A DNA stretch of 64,000 nucleotides from an uncultured Clostridia bacterium (lineage in GTDB: Bacteria > Bacillota > Clostridia > Oscillospirales > Acutalibacteraceae): positions 163,922 through 227,921 of the forward strand of contig CAMCPL010000003.1 in the NCBI GenBank assembly GCA_945876745.1. The letters are read 5' to 3'. The position numbers and the translations under genes are program-made. How positions within the stretch are numbered: the first letter of the stretch is position 1; every line of letters begins with the position of its first letter. The notes beneath the pieces were generated by a model that searched no databases, was not told the DNA's origin, and saw only the letters and a program-made list of their open reading frames with translations. This document shows positions 49,131 through 60,465 of this stretch, one piece after another.

Positions 49131-50402
49131 ATGACTACACTTATTAAAGACGCTCTCTGCTATACGGGAGCAAAATTTGAAAAGCAAGATGTACTCATAA
49201 AAGATAACACTATTATTTCTATTGGTATCTCCATTTCTTCTAATGGAGTTGACAAGGTATTTCAGGCACAGGGTAAGTATTTAATTCCGGGTTTTGTAGA
49301 TGTTCACGTTCATCTTAGAGAGCCCGGTTTTTCTTATAAAGAAACGGTAAAAAGCGGAACGTTAGCTGCCGCAAAGGGCGGATATACGGCAGTTTGTCCG
49401 ATGCCGAACATAAATCCTGTTCCCGACTGCGTAGAAAATATCAGCGTTGAACAGGAAATAATCGACCGTGATGCCGTTATTAATGTTTACCCCTTTGCCT
49501 CTATTACGAAAAACCGTCAGGGCAGGGGAGAGCTTGTTGATTTTGAAGCCTTAAAGGATATGGCAGTCGGCTTTAGCGACGACGGTACAGGCGTGCAGGA
49601 CGAGCTTGTTATGAAGCAGGCTATGACAGAATGTGCAAGGCTCGGAAAGATTATTTCGGCTCATTGCGAGGTAAACGAGCTTCTTAAGGGCGGCTATATT
49701 CACGACGGTGAATACTGCAAGGCGCATAACCATAAGGGCATTTGCTCCGCATCCGAGTATGAACAAATTGAGCGTGACTGCCGACTTGCCGAGGAAACCG
49801 GCGTTCGGTATCACGTATGCCATATTTCAACCAAGGAAAGCGTTGATATTATCCGAAAAGCAAAGGAAAGGGGAGTTAAGGTTACCTGCGAAACAGGACC
49901 CCATTATCTTACTATGTGTGATGAGGATTTACTCGAAGACGGTCGCTTTAAGATGAATCCGCCGCTTCGCTCTCGTGAGGATATGCAGGCGCTTATTCAG
50001 GGCGTTGTCGACGGTACTGTCGATGTTATCGCAACCGACCATGCGCCTCACAGCAAGGAAGAAAAATCCAAGGGGCTTGCAAAGTCGGCAATGGGCGTTG
50101 TAGGGCTTGAAACCTCGTTTGGAGTTTTGTATTCACGTCTTGTATTGACAGGCGTAATCACTCTTGAAAGGCTCATTGATATGATGAGCGTTAAACCCAG
50201 AGAAATATTTAATCTTCCCGGCGGCAGAATTGCCGAGGGCGAGGTTGCTGATTTGGCGCTTCTTGATTTAGACGAAGAATGGACTGTTGACAGCAACGAC
50301 TTTGTGTCTATGGGAAAGGCTACACCGTTTGACGGCTGGAAATTACAAGGAAAAAATGTTTTAACTATATGCAAAGGAGAAATTGTGTATGAAGCCTTAT
50401 GA
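49131..50402 (+). CDS. pyrC: Dihydroorotase
   Basis: PGFVDVHVHLREPGFSYKETVKSG, ATDHAPHSKEEK. Confidence 0.97.
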   Translation: MTTLIKDALCYTGAKFEKQDVLIKDNTIISIGISISSNGVDKVFQAQGKYLIPGFVDVHVHLREPGFSYKETVKSGTLAAAKGGYTAVCPMPNINPVPDCVENISVEQEIIDRDAVINVYPFASITKNRQGRGELVDFEALKDMAVGFSDDGTGVQDELVMKQAMTECARLGKIISAHCEVNELLKGGYIHDGEYCKAHNHKGICSASEYEQIERDCRLAEETGVRYHVCHISTKESVDIIRKAKERGVKVTCETGPHYLTMCDEDLLEDGRFKMNPPLRSREDMQALIQGVVDGTVDVIATDHAPHSKEEKSKGLAKSAMGVVGLETSFGVLYSRLVLTGVITLERLIDMMSVKPREIFNLPGGRIAEGEVADLALLDLDEEWTVDSNDFVSMGKATPFDGWKLQGKNVLTICKGEIVYEAL

Positions 50403-51477
50403 TAAAAAAATAATTCTTGAAAACGGTAAGGAATTTTACGGCTACGGCTTTGGCGCAGACCGTACTGCAATAAACGAGCTCGTATTTAATACTTCAATGG
50501 TCGGCTATCAGGAAATAATTTCCGACCCGTCGTATACAGACCAGATGGTTTGTATGACTTATCCGCTTATCGGAAACTACGGTATGGCGGACGACGACTA
50601 CGAAACGAGAGTTCCTACTATGGGCGGACTGATTGTAAGAGAATATAACGACCTGCCTTCTAACTTCAGATATACAAAAACCCTTTCCGAGGTATTGAAG
50701 GAATACGATATTCCCGGAATTAGCGGCGTTGATACAAGAATGATAACCCGTATTATCCGAAGCGAGGGCAGCCAAAAAGTTATTATCTGCGATGCCGATA
50801 TGCCGTATGACGAAGCGTATAAAATGCTTCAGGATTATGTTATTCCTACTGATATGGTGTCGAGAGTGTCCTGTAAGTCGAGATGGTATTCACGCACTCC
50901 TAATCATAAATTCGATGTTGTTGCAATCGACTGCGGAATAAAACTCAATATCGTAAGAAAGCTCAACGAAAAAGGCTGTAACGTAACGGTTGTACCGTTT
51001 GATACAACTGCCGAGGAGATTATGAAGCTACGTCCGGACGGACTGTTTCTCTCTAACGGTCCCGGTGACCCGGAGAATGTTCAGCCTGTAATCAATGTTG
51101 TAAAAGAGCTTTGCGGCAAGCTTCCGATTTTCGGCATCTGCCTCGGACATCAAATGATTTCTCTTGCTTTAGGTGCACATACCTTTAAGATGAAATTCGG
51201 TCACAGAGGCGGAAATCATCCTGTTATGAATCTTGAAACAGGCAGGATTGAAATCACTTCACAAAACCATTCTTACGCTGTAAGCGTAGATTCTCTTGAG
51301 GGTACGCCGCTTACTCTTACCCATAAAAATCTTTTGGACAATACTGCCGAAGGCGTTGAGTCGGCTGAGAACAAAATTTTCTCCGTTCAGTATCACCCGG
51401 AGTCGGCACCCGGTCCGCAGGACAGCACATATCTGTTCGACAAATTTATCAGCTTAATGTCAAAGGAGGCGGAATAA
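50389..51477 (+). CDS. carA: Carbamoyl-phosphate synthase small subunit
   Basis: [23 protein letters not shown]; start taken at the second Met (50389). Confidence 0.96.
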   Translation: MKPYDKKIILENGKEFYGYGFGADRTAINELVFNTSMVGYQEIISDPSYTDQMVCMTYPLIGNYGMADDDYETRVPTMGGLIVREYNDLPSNFRYTKTLSEVLKEYDIPGISGVDTRMITRIIRSEGSQKVIICDADMPYDEAYKMLQDYVIPTDMVSRVSCKSRWYSRTPNHKFDVVAIDCGIKLNIVRKLNEKGCNVTVVPFDTTAEEIMKLRPDGLFLSNGPGDPENVQPVINVVKELCGKLPIFGICLGHQMISLALGAHTFKMKFGHRGGNHPVMNLETGRIEITSQNHSYAVSVDSLEGTPLTLTHKNLLDNTAEGVESAENKIFSVQYHPESAPGPQDSTYLFDKFISLMSKEAE

Positions 51478-51478
51478 T

Positions 51479-54400
51479 ATGCCAAAACGTACTGATATAC
51501 ATAAAGTATTGGTTATCGGCTCAGGTCCTATCGTTATCGGACAGGCTGCCGAATTTGATTACAGCGGAACACAGGCGTGTCTTGCGCTTCGCGAGGAGGG
51601 CTATGAGGTCGTTCTTATTAACTCAAACCCTGCAACTATTATGACGGATACCGATATAGCCGATAAGGTTTATATGGAACCTCTTAATCTTGAATACGTT
51701 GCACGTATTATCCGCCACGAAAGACCCGATGCAATTTTGCCGTCACTCGGTGGACAGACAGGACTTAACCTTGCAGTTCAGCTTGCAAAAAAAGGCGTGC
51801 TTGAGGAATGTGACGTTGAAATTCTCGGCACGAGCTTTGAAGCTATCGAGCGTGCAGAGGACAGAGAGCTTTTCAAGGAGCTTTGCGAAAGCCTCGGCGA
51901 GCCTGTTCTTCCGTCCGAAATAGCAAATAGCCTTGAGGAAGGCTTGAAGGCTGCAAAGGAAATCGGATATCCTGTTGTACTTCGTCCTGCTTTTACACTC
52001 GGCGGTACAGGCGGCGGATTTGCAGATGATGAGCAAGAGTGTGAGATTATGCTCAAAAATGCGCTTGCACTTTCTCCTGTTCATCAGGTTCTTGTTGAAA
52101 AGTCAATCAAGGGCTACAAGGAAATTGAGTATGAAGTAATGCGTGATGCAAACGATACTGCTATCACAATTTGTAATATGGAAAATATCGACCCTGTCGG
52201 TATTCACACAGGCGACAGCGTTGTAGTTGCACCGTCACAGACTCTTACAAATAAAGAGTATCATATGCTTCGTGACAGCGCGTTGAAGATAATCCGTGAG
52301 CTCAAAATACAGGGCGGCTGTAACGTTCAGTTTGCGCTTGACCCTCATTCATTCCAGTATTATCTTATCGAGGTTAACCCAAGAGTTTCCCGTTCGTCAG
52401 CCCTTGCTTCAAAGGCTTCGGGCTATCCTATCGCAAGAGTTTCGGCTAAAATCAGCGTTGGTATGCACCTTGACGAAATACAGATTGCAAACACTCCTGC
52501 ATCCTTTGAGCCTACTCTCGACTATGTTGTAACAAAGATTGCACGCTTCCCGTTTGATAAATTTGCAGATGCAAATAACTCGCTTAATACCCAAATGAAG
52601 GCTACCGGCGAGGTTATGGCAATCGGCAGAACTCTTGAGGAATCATTACTCAAAGCGATTCGTTCGCTCGAAACGGGCGTTTATCATCTCTACAATAAGA
52701 AGTTCGATACTTACACCGAGGACGAGCTTTTGGAATATGTAAAAATCGGCACAGATGACAGAATATACGCTATTGCACAGCTTATTCGTATGGGCGCCGA
52801 CCTTAATATGATTTATAACAATACAAAGATTGATATATTCTTCCTTGAAAAGTTTAAGAATATTACAATGTTTGAAAATGAACTTAAATCAAATAAAGGA
52901 GATATTCAAACTCTTATTGACGCAAAGAAGCTCGGCGTATCCGACAAATATATCGGCGACTGCTGGGGTATGAGCGAGGCTGACGTTTATCGTCTTCGCA
53001 AGGCTAACAGCATTTTCCCTGTATATAAAATGATTGATACCTGTGCAAGTGAGTTTGACAGCTATGTTCCGTACTTCTATTCAACCTACGAAAATGAAAA
53101 CGAGAGCATTGTTTCCGATAAGAAAAAGATTATCGTTTTAGGCTCAGGTCCGATTCGTATCGGTCAGGGCGTAGAATTTGACTATTCAACGGTTCACGCA
53201 ATTTGGTCAATCCGTGATGCAGGATACGAAGCTATTATTATCAACAATAACCCCGAAACTGTTTCAACCGACTATACAACCTCGGACAAGCTTTATTTCG
53301 AGCCGCTTACAGTTGAGGATGTTATGAACGTTATCGAGCTTGAAAAGCCGCTTGGTATCGTCGTTTCGCTCGGCGGTCAGACTGCGATTAACCTTGCCGC
53401 ACCGCTTGATGCACTCGGAGTTCCGATTATCGGTACGGATGTCGAAGCAATCGACCGTGCGGAAAATCGTGACAGCTTTGAAAAGGTAATGACCGATCTC
53501 GGCATTCCTCAGCCAAAGGGCGAGGCTGTAACCGATATCGAGCAGGGCGTTGCAGTTGCTGAAAAAATCGGATATCCTGTTCTTGTTCGTCCGTCGTTCG
53601 TATTAGGCGGTCGTGCAATGCAGATTGTATCGAATGAGGAGTCGCTTCGCCACTATCTTCAAACCGCTGTTGAGATAAATACAGAACAGCCTGTACTTGT
53701 TGATAAATATATTATGGGCAAGGAGCTTGAAATTGACGGTATCTGCGACGGAAAGGACGTATTTATTCCGGGCATTATGGAGCATGTTGAGCGTACAGGC
53801 GTTCATTCCGGCGACAGTATTTCCGTTTATCCAACTTTCTCTGTTTCCGAAAAGGTAAAGGAACAGATTATTGATTATTCAGTTAAGCTCGGTAAGGCAA
53901 TCGGAATTGTCGGACTGTATAATATTCAGTTTATAGCAGACGAAAACGACGATGTTTATGTAATAGAGGTTAATCCTCGTTCCTCTCGTACCGTGCCGTT
54001 CTTGTCTAAGGCAACGAGCGTTCCTATGGCTCATATCGCAACCCAGGTTATTCTCGGTCACAGCCTTAAGGAGCAGGGAATAACAGAGGTTTATAAGCCT
54101 GAGAAAAAGCGCTGGTATGTTAAGGCTCCCGCATTCTCGTTCAGCAAATTAAAGGGTATGGATACCTATCTTTCGCCTGAAATGAAATCGACAGGTGAGG
54201 CTATCGGATATGATAAGTCGCTTACACGGGCTTTATATAAGGCTATTCAGGCTTCGGGTATGAATGTTGCAAACTACGGTACCGTGCTTGTAACAATTGC
54301 CGATCGTGATAAGCCTAAGGCACTTCCGCTTGTAAAAAGATTTTACGACCTCGGCTTTAATATCGAGGCAACCGAGGGAACTGCGAAATATCTTAAGGAG

Positions 54401-54664
54401 CATAACATCAGAACGCGTGTTCGCCATAAGCTGACTGCCGATGAAAGTGATGAAATACTCATTGCGCTTCGTCAGGGTCATATTGCTTATGTAATCAATA
54501 CAATTGATATTAACGCAGGCGACAGCCACTCCGACGGTTCCGAAATCCGCAGAGCCGCAGTTGATAATAATGTTACTATGTTCACTTCTCTTGATACTGT
54601 TAAGGTACTTCTTGACGTATTGGAGGAAATTACACTCGGCGTTTCAACCATTGACGCAGAATAA
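51479..54664 (+). CDS. carB: Carbamoyl-phosphate synthase large subunit
   Basis: 1061 aa; duplicated ATP-grasp, [21 protein letters not shown] / [20 protein letters not shown]. Confidence 0.98.
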   Translation: MPKRTDIHKVLVIGSGPIVIGQAAEFDYSGTQACLALREEGYEVVLINSNPATIMTDTDIADKVYMEPLNLEYVARIIRHERPDAILPSLGGQTGLNLAVQLAKKGVLEECDVEILGTSFEAIERAEDRELFKELCESLGEPVLPSEIANSLEEGLKAAKEIGYPVVLRPAFTLGGTGGGFADDEQECEIMLKNALALSPVHQVLVEKSIKGYKEIEYEVMRDANDTAITICNMENIDPVGIHTGDSVVVAPSQTLTNKEYHMLRDSALKIIRELKIQGGCNVQFALDPHSFQYYLIEVNPRVSRSSALASKASGYPIARVSAKISVGMHLDEIQIANTPASFEPTLDYVVTKIARFPFDKFADANNSLNTQMKATGEVMAIGRTLEESLLKAIRSLETGVYHLYNKKFDTYTEDELLEYVKIGTDDRIYAIAQLIRMGADLNMIYNNTKIDIFFLEKFKNITMFENELKSNKGDIQTLIDAKKLGVSDKYIGDCWGMSEADVYRLRKANSIFPVYKMIDTCASEFDSYVPYFYSTYENENESIVSDKKKIIVLGSGPIRIGQGVEFDYSTVHAIWSIRDAGYEAIIINNNPETVSTDYTTSDKLYFEPLTVEDVMNVIELEKPLGIVVSLGGQTAINLAAPLDALGVPIIGTDVEAIDRAENRDSFEKVMTDLGIPQPKGEAVTDIEQGVAVAEKIGYPVLVRPSFVLGGRAMQIVSNEESLRHYLQTAVEINTEQPVLVDKYIMGKELEIDGICDGKDVFIPGIMEHVERTGVHSGDSISVYPTFSVSEKVKEQIIDYSVKLGKAIGIVGLYNIQFIADENDDVYVIEVNPRSSRTVPFLSKATSVPMAHIATQVILGHSLKEQGITEVYKPEKKRWYVKAPAFSFSKLKGMDTYLSPEMKSTGEAIGYDKSLTRALYKAIQASGMNVANYGTVLVTIADRDKPKALPLVKRFYDLGFNIEATEGTAKYLKEHNIRTRVRHKLTADESDEILIALRQGHIAYVINTIDINAGDSHSDGSEIRRAAVDNNVTMFTSLDTVKVLLDVLEEITLGVSTIDAE

Positions 54665-54672
54665 GGTGATTT

Positions 54673-55404
54673 ATGTATAAGCAAAACAAGTATACGGTTT
54701 TGGAAAACACTTCCTTAACCAAGGATGTTTACAAAATGATCTTGCAGGGTGATACACAGTATATTACCGCACCCGGTCAGTTTATAAATATCGCACTTGA
54801 CGGAAAATATCTTCGCCGTCCTATCTCGGTTTGCGATTACGACGGCGAAACGATAACAATACTTTATAAGGTTGTAGGCGAGGGTACCGAGCAAATGAAG
54901 AATCTGCCTGTCGGTACCGTGCTTGATGTGCTTACAGGTCTCGGCAACGGCTACGATATTACAAAGTCGAAAAAGCCTGTTCTTATCGGCGGCGGTGTCG
55001 GCGTTCCGCCTATGTATAATCTTGCAAAGGCTCTTTTGGAAAACGGACAAAGTGTGAGCGTTGTTCTGGGCTTTAATACAAAGAGCGAGGTGTTTTACGA
55101 GGACGAGTTCAAAGCCATCGGTGTTGAGGTTTTTGTTACAACCGTTGACGGCTCGTATGGTATTAAGGGCTTTGTTACAGACGCATTAAAGGATATTGAC
55201 TACGATTATTTCTATACATGCGGTCCGCTTCCGATGTTCAAGGCTGTTTATAACGCTACCGAAACGTCGGGTCAGTTCAGCTTTGAAGAAAGAATGGGCT
55301 GCGGCTTCGGCGCATGTATGGGCTGCTCGTGCAAAACAAAGTACGGCAATAAGCGAATTTGTAAGGACGGCCCCGTTCTCGTAAAGGAGGAGATTATATG
55401 GTAG
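54673..55404 (+). CDS. pyrK: Dihydroorotate dehydrogenase electron transfer subunit
   Basis: PGQFINIAL, GGGVGVPPMYNLAKAL, ERMGCGFGACMGCSCKT [2Fe-2S] site. Confidence 0.96.
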   Translation: MYKQNKYTVLENTSLTKDVYKMILQGDTQYITAPGQFINIALDGKYLRRPISVCDYDGETITILYKVVGEGTEQMKNLPVGTVLDVLTGLGNGYDITKSKKPVLIGGGVGVPPMYNLAKALLENGQSVSVVLGFNTKSEVFYEDEFKAIGVEVFVTTVDGSYGIKGFVTDALKDIDYDYFYTCGPLPMFKAVYNATETSGQFSFEERMGCGFGACMGCSCKTKYGNKRICKDGPVLVKEEIIW

Positions 55405-56309
55405 ATTTGTCCGTAAATCTTGCAGGTATGCAAATGGATAATCCCGTTGTTCCTGCTTCGGGTACATTCGGCTTCGGTAAGGAGTTTAAGGATTTTTACG
55501 ATATTAATATTCTCGGCTCGTTTTCCTTTAAGGGTACTACAAGGGACGCTCGTTTCGGCAATCCTACTCCGAGAATAGCCGAGTGTAAAAACGGTATGAT
55601 AAACGCCGTAGGACTTCAAAATCCGGGTGTTGAGCACGTCATAGAACACGAGCTTCCCGAAATGAAGCAGTATTTTCATAAAAAGGTTATTGCAAATGTT
55701 TCCGGCTTCAGCGTAGAGGATTACGCTTATACCTGCGAGCTTCTTGATAAGCAGGAGCAGGTCGGCATTTTAGAGGTTAATGTTTCGTGTCCCAATGTTC
55801 ACGGAGGCGGTCTGTCGTTCGGAACCTCCTGCGAAGCGGCGGCAGAGGTAACGAGAGCCGTTAAGGCAGTAACGACGAAGCCTGTATTTGTAAAACTGTC
55901 GCCTAATGTAACCGACATTGCTTCAATAGCAAAGGCTTGTGAGCAGGCAGGCGCAGACGGTATATGCCTTGTTAATACGCTTTTAGGAATGCGAATTGAT
56001 ATTAAAAACAGAAAGCCTGTAATCGCAAATAAAATGGGTGGCTTCAGCGGAGATGCCATTTTTCCTGTTGCAGTAAGAATGGTATACCAGGTCGCAAAAG
56101 CCTGTGATATTCCCGTTATGGGTTGCGGCGGAGTGAGCACAGCCAAGGACGTAATAGAAATGATGATGGCGGGCGCAACTGCCGTTCAGGTAGGCGCGGC
56201 AAATCTCGTTAACCCTTACGCCTGCAAGGATATTATTGAAGCGCTCCCGACAGAGTGCGAAAAATTAGGAATTGAAAAAATAAGCGATATTATAGGAGTG
56301 ATAGACTAA
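55398..56309 (+). CDS. pyrD: Dihydroorotate dehydrogenase, catalytic subunit
   Basis: [52 protein letters not shown]. Confidence 0.97.
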   Translation: MVDLSVNLAGMQMDNPVVPASGTFGFGKEFKDFYDINILGSFSFKGTTRDARFGNPTPRIAECKNGMINAVGLQNPGVEHVIEHELPEMKQYFHKKVIANVSGFSVEDYAYTCELLDKQEQVGILEVNVSCPNVHGGGLSFGTSCEAAAEVTRAVKAVTTKPVFVKLSPNVTDIASIAKACEQAGADGICLVNTLLGMRIDIKNRKPVIANKMGGFSGDAIFPVAVRMVYQVAKACDIPVMGCGGVSTAKDVIEMMMAGATAVQVGAANLVNPYACKDIIEALPTECEKLGIEKISDIIGVID

Positions 56310-57007
56310 TGGGAAAAGATGTAATTATTGCGTGCGACTTTGCAAGTGCACAGGACACCTTTAATTTTCTCGACAAATTCACCGAGGAAAAGCCATTTGT
56401 AAAAATCGGAATGGAGCTTTACTATGCCGAGGGTCCCTCAATAGTAAAAGAAATTAAGAAAAGGGGACATAAGATTTTCCTCGACTTAAAGCTTCACGAT
56501 ATTCCGAATACAGTTAAAAAATCAATGGCGGTTCTTTCAAAGCTCGATGTTGATATGACTAATCTTCACGCCGCAGGAACAATTGATATGATGAAAGCGG
56601 CGCTTGAGGGCTTGACGAGAGAGGACGGTACAAGACCGATACTTATCGCCGTTACCCAGCTTACATCAACAAGTGAGGAAAGAATGAAAAACGAGCTTCT
56701 TATCAACGCTTCTATTAACGACACTATCGTAAAGTATGCTCAAAATGCAAAGGAAGCAGGACTTGACGGCGTTGTTTGCTCACCGCTTGAAGCAGGAATG
56801 GTAAAGGACGCTTGCTCAAAGGATTTTGTAACCGTAACACCAGGCGTTCGCTTTGCTGACGGTGAGGTTGGAGATCAGGTTAGAGTAACCACTCCTGCAA
56901 AGGCAAAGGAAATCGGTTCCGATTATATCGTAGTTGGCAGACCTATTACTCAGACAGACGATCCTGTTGCGGCATACAGAAGATGTGTTGAAGAATTTGT
57001 AGATTAA
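56309..57007 (+). CDS. pyrF: Orotidine 5'-phosphate decarboxylase
   Basis: [17 protein letters not shown]; 232 aa; pyr operon context. Confidence 0.96.
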   Translation: MGKDVIIACDFASAQDTFNFLDKFTEEKPFVKIGMELYYAEGPSIVKEIKKRGHKIFLDLKLHDIPNTVKKSMAVLSKLDVDMTNLHAAGTIDMMKAALEGLTREDGTRPILIAVTQLTSTSEERMKNELLINASINDTIVKYAQNAKEAGLDGVVCSPLEAGMVKDACSKDFVTVTPGVRFADGEVGDQVRVTTPAKAKEIGSDYIVVGRPITQTDDPVAAYRRCVEEFVD

Positions 57008-57026
57008 TATTATTCGGGAGGACAAT

Positions 57027-57683
57027 ATGGAAGGCTATAAAAGAGAATTTATTCAGTTTTTGGAAAGCGCCGGCGTACTTAAATTCGGCGACTTTACCGC
57101 AAAAAGCGGCAGAAAAATCCCTTATTTCATCAACGCAGGTGAAATAAAAACAGGCGAGCAGATTCAAAAGTTAGGCGAGTTTTACGCAAAGGCTTATTTT
57201 GAGAAAATCGGAAATAAAAGGACTGTACTTTACGGCCCTGCATATAAGGGTATTCCGATTGCAGTTTCTGTTGCCGTTGCACTTGCAAAAAACGGTCTTG
57301 ATGTTCCGTTCTTCTTTAACAGAAAGGAAGAAAAGGATCACGGTGAGGGTGGTGTTTTCGTAGGCTATAAGCCGAGCAATAATGAAGAAATCGTTATTGT
57401 TGAGGACGTTATTACCGCAGGAACTGCTATTAGAGAGAGTATGTCCATTCTTTCCGGCTTAAAGGATACAAAGGTAAGCGCTGTTTTCGTTATGGTAGAC
57501 CGTAAGGAAAAGGGCAAGACCGAAAAATCCGCAATGGCAGAGGTAGGCGAGGAGTACGGCTTCCCTGTATATTCGGTTGTTGACGTATACGATATTATTG
57601 AATATCTTGAAGAAGACGAAAAGAATGCCGAGAATGTTCAAAGAATAAAGAACTACCTTGCAATTAACGGAGCAAAGGCATAA
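57027..57683 (+). CDS. pyrE: Orotate phosphoribosyltransferase
   Basis: LYGPAYKGIPIAVSVA, EEIVIVEDVITAGTAIRESM. Confidence 0.96.
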   Translation: MEGYKREFIQFLESAGVLKFGDFTAKSGRKIPYFINAGEIKTGEQIQKLGEFYAKAYFEKIGNKRTVLYGPAYKGIPIAVSVAVALAKNGLDVPFFFNRKEEKDHGEGGVFVGYKPSNNEEIVIVEDVITAGTAIRESMSILSGLKDTKVSAVFVMVDRKEKGKTEKSAMAEVGEEYGFPVYSVVDVYDIIEYLEEDEKNAENVQRIKNYLAINGAKA

Positions 57684-57696
57684 GGAGTGTACATAA

Positions 57697-58626
57697 ATGC
57701 GCCATTTATTAGATACAACAGACCTTAGTTTATGCGAAATTGAGGAAATGATTGACCTTGCAAACGATATCATTTCCAACAAGAAAAAATATTCTCATAT
57801 CTGCGACGGTAAGAAGCTGGCAACTCTTTTCTTTGAGCCAAGCACCCGTACACGTCTTTCATTTGAAGCGGCTATGTATGAGCTCGGAGGCAATGTAATC
57901 GGCTTTTCCGAAGCGGCTTCTTCTTCTGCGTCAAAGGGCGAAACGGTTGAAGATACTGTCAGAATAGTATCGAATTATGCCGATATTATCGCAATGCGCC
58001 ATCCTCTTGAGGGTGCACCGAGAGTTGCCGCAACAAAAACGCTTGTGCCGATAATAAACGCAGGCGACGGCGGTCACGCTCATCCTACCCAAACACTTAC
58101 CGACCTGCTTACTATTTACCGTGAAAAGGGAAGACTTGATAATTTTACGATAGGTCTTTGCGGCGATTTGAAATTCGGCAGAACAGTTCATTCGCTTATC
58201 AAAGCCCTTTGCCGTTATAAAGGCGTACGCTTCGTTCTCATTGCACCAAGGGAGCTTCAGGTTCCCGATTATATTATTCACGACGTTCTTGAGCCGAGCG
58301 GTGCACTCTATACTCAGGTTGAGTCTCTTGACGCTGTTATGCCCGATCTCGACGTGCTTTATATGACGAGAATCCAAAGAGAACGCTTTTTCTCACAGGA
58401 TGAGTATTTGAAGCACAAGGACGCTTTTATCCTCGATGCTGCAAAGCTTGAAAACGCAAAAGGTGATTTGACCATTATGCATCCGCTGCCGAGAGTAAAT
58501 GAGATTTCTACCGAGGTAGACGATGACCCTCGTGCAAAATACTTTGAACAGGCGCTTAACGGTAAGTATATCCGTATGGCGCTGATTATAACCTTGCTGA
58601 AATGGGGTGACAATCTTGAATATTGA
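57697..58626 (+). CDS. pyrB: Aspartate carbamoyltransferase catalytic subunit
   Basis: [31 protein letters not shown]. Confidence 0.97.
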   Translation: MRHLLDTTDLSLCEIEEMIDLANDIISNKKKYSHICDGKKLATLFFEPSTRTRLSFEAAMYELGGNVIGFSEAASSSASKGETVEDTVRIVSNYADIIAMRHPLEGAPRVAATKTLVPIINAGDGGHAHPTQTLTDLLTIYREKGRLDNFTIGLCGDLKFGRTVHSLIKALCRYKGVRFVLIAPRELQVPDYIIHDVLEPSGALYTQVESLDAVMPDLDVLYMTRIQRERFFSQDEYLKHKDAFILDAAKLENAKGDLTIMHPLPRVNEISTEVDDDPRAKYFEQALNGKYIRMALIITLLKWGDNLEY

Positions 58627-59026
58627 TGCTATTGAAAACGGTTATGTTATTGACCATATACCCGCAGGTAAGGGTATGCAGATTTATAATAATCTATCTC
58701 TATCCGAGCTTGATTGTCAGGTCGCTATCATCACTAACGCAAAGTCAAAAAAGAATACCGTCAAGGATATAATAAAGATTAATACTCTTATCGACCTTGA
58801 CCTTGATGTTGTCGCATTCCTTGCTCCTGATGCAACTGTTAATGTCATTAAGGATAACAAAAGAATTGAAAAAAAGAAGCTCTCGCTTCCGATTGAAATT
58901 AAGAATGTTGTTAAATGCTCCAACCCTCATTGTATCTGCAATAATGAGAGCATAGACCATATTTTTCACCTTACTGACAGCAAAGGCACATATCGCTGCA
59001 TTTATTGCGAGACAATGGCACTTTAA
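58607..59026 (+). CDS. pyrI: Aspartate carbamoyltransferase regulatory subunit
   Basis: [20 protein letters not shown], four-Cys zinc site [10 protein letters not shown]...YRCIYC. Confidence 0.96.
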   Translation: MTILNIDAIENGYVIDHIPAGKGMQIYNNLSLSELDCQVAIITNAKSKKNTVKDIIKINTLIDLDLDVVAFLAPDATVNVIKDNKRIEKKKLSLPIEIKNVVKCSNPHCICNNESIDHIFHLTDSKGTYRCIYCETMAL

Positions 59027-59049
59027 TCATCAAAATATAAAAATATTTC

Positions 59050-59090
59050 TTGACATAACCTGCCTAATTAGTTATAATACATAGGCAGGT
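59050..59090 (+). promoter_or_regulatory. tRNA-Asp/Thr promoter with 9-bp perfect inverted repeat around the -10
   Basis: TTGACA-17-TATAAT; ACCTGCCTA (59058-59066) / TAGGCAGGT (59082-59090). Confidence 0.75.
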
Positions 59091-59096
59091 ATAAAT

Positions 59097-59173
59097 GGCC
59101 CGGTAGTTCAGTTGGTTAGAACGCCAGCCTGTCACGCTGGAGGTCGACGGTTCGAGCCCGTTCCGGGTCGCCA
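59097..59173 (+). tRNA. tRNA-Asp(GTC)
   Basis: Cloverleaf GGCCCGG...CCAGC CTGTCAC GCTGG...CCGGGTCGCCA. Confidence 0.98.
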
Positions 59174-59179
59174 TTTTTT

Positions 59180-59255
59180 GCTGATATGGCTCAGGTGGTA
59201 GAGCACATCCTTGGTAAGGATGAGGTCGGCGGTTCGAGTCCGCCTATCAGCTCCA
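59180..59255 (+). tRNA. tRNA-Thr(GGT)
   Basis: Cloverleaf GCTGATA...CATCC TTGGTAA GGATG...TATCAGCTCCA. Confidence 0.98.
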
Positions 59256-59286
59256 AAAAAGCAGGCTTCAAGCCCTGCTTTTTTTG
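59256..59286 (+). terminator. Rho-independent terminator after tRNAs
   Basis: aaaaaagcaggcttcaagccctgctttttttg. Confidence 0.8.
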
Positions 59287-59330
59287 TTACACAATACCGC
59301 AAGCATAATTGATAATTAATTGGTGTAAGT

Positions 59331-60008
59331 ATGAAAAAATCGCAATTTATTAAATACAGAAAACGCACAAAGTACGACCTTGAAAAAAGCAAGAAAATGA
59401 ATAATTTTTCGTATTTGAACAAAAATATTTGCCGTCAAAATCAAATTGTTCTTGTCGGGGATTCTATAACAGAATTGTTCAATATGGAATTATTCGATGA
59501 ATTTTGCAAAGTGTACGGAGTTAATATTTATAACCGAGGAATAAGCGGAGATACATCCGATAGATTGTTGGAGAGATTAGATGAAAATGTTTTGAATATT
59601 AATCCGAAAGCCGTCGTATTGCTTATCGGCATCAATGATTTAACTGCCGGTGCAGACATTGAATATATCGCAGGTAACATTGAAGCTACGGTTGAAAGAA
59701 TAAGAAACAGTAATCCTAATTCACTCATAGTTTTGCAGGCTGTTTATCCCGTAAATACAAAAATGTATCGCAGTATTGTTTTGAGAAAGGCCGCTAAAAA
59801 AATCAGTACTCTCAATAGCAAAATAAAAATTATTGCAGAAAAATACGGTACGGATTATATTGATTTTACTAATAAACTGTCCGACAGTGACGGAATGTTT
59901 AGCAGTGAACTTACTTATGACGGCTTGCACCCGACCGCAAAAGGATTTTATATTGTTGAAAAAGAAATAGAACACATATTGTCTCAATATTTTGATACAG
60001 CAATTTAG
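59331..60008 (+). CDS. SGNH/GDSL-type hydrolase
   Basis: VLVGDSITELF (block I GDS), NRGISGDTSDRLLERL, LLIGINDL (GxND), YDGLHPTAKG (DxxH). Confidence 0.9.
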   Translation: MKKSQFIKYRKRTKYDLEKSKKMNNFSYLNKNICRQNQIVLVGDSITELFNMELFDEFCKVYGVNIYNRGISGDTSDRLLERLDENVLNINPKAVVLLIGINDLTAGADIEYIAGNIEATVERIRNSNPNSLIVLQAVYPVNTKMYRSIVLRKAAKKISTLNSKIKIIAEKYGTDYIDFTNKLSDSDGMFSSELTYDGLHPTAKGFYIVEKEIEHILSQYFDTAI

Positions 60009-60061
60009 TATGTTAGATTGTTCAAAAAATCAAGCACTACATTTTTGAATTTTTTTGAATT

Positions 60062-60106
60062 TTTTTGAAAAAATGTGTTGACATTTGCTTTGTTATTTGA
60101 TATAAT
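60062..60106 (+). promoter_or_regulatory. tRNA-Leu promoter with A/T-rich UP-like element
   Basis: TTTTTGAAAAAATGTG-TTGACA-17-TATAAT (60101-60106). Confidence 0.75.
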
Positions 60107-60118
60107 TATCACCGTTGA

Positions 60119-60203
60119 GCGAGAGTGGCGGAATCGGCAGACGCGCACGTTTGAGGGGCGTGTGGGGCGACTCGTACGGGTTCAAGTCCCGTCTCTCGCA
60201 CCA
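60119..60203 (+). tRNA. tRNA-Leu(GAG)
   Basis: GCGAGAGTGGCGGAATCGGCAGACGCGCACGTTTGAGGGGCGTG...GGGTTCAAGTCCCGTCTCTCGCACCA; loop TTGAGGG. Confidence 0.96.
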
Positions 60204-60208
60204 AAGTA

Positions 60209-60243
60209 ACGGTTAAATCCATTTGGATTTAACCGTTATTTTT
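60209..60243 (+). terminator. Rho-independent terminator
   Basis: aacggttaaatccatttggatttaaccgttattttt. Confidence 0.8.
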
Positions 60244-60324
60244 ATGCCCAAATCCGCCTAAAATAAGCATTTTTAATGTTAAATCTATTATTTCAAGTCC
60301 TTTCAATAGTAGCTTATATTTGAC

Positions 60325-60360
60325 AAATTACAAATAAAATTACAAATAGAATTACAAATA
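60325..60360. repeat. Three tandem 12-mers AAATTACAAATA / AAATTACAAATA / GAATTACAAATA
   Basis: Direct reading. Confidence 0.9.
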
Positions 60361-60405
60361 AACAATAACGGTTTGTACCATATGTCTTTTTAGGCTTATT
60401 CGGAT

Positions 60406-60459
60406 TTATCTCGCTTGCTTATCAACAGGACAACCGTCTGCATCAATTAAAATTTTCAT
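60406..60459 (-). pseudogene. Truncated UPF0178 (YaiI/YqxD) N-terminus: MKILIDADGCPVDKQAR*
   Basis: MKILIDADxCPV is the characteristic start of UPF0178 proteins; stop after 17 codons. Confidence 0.6.
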
Positions 60460-60465
60460 AGCACA

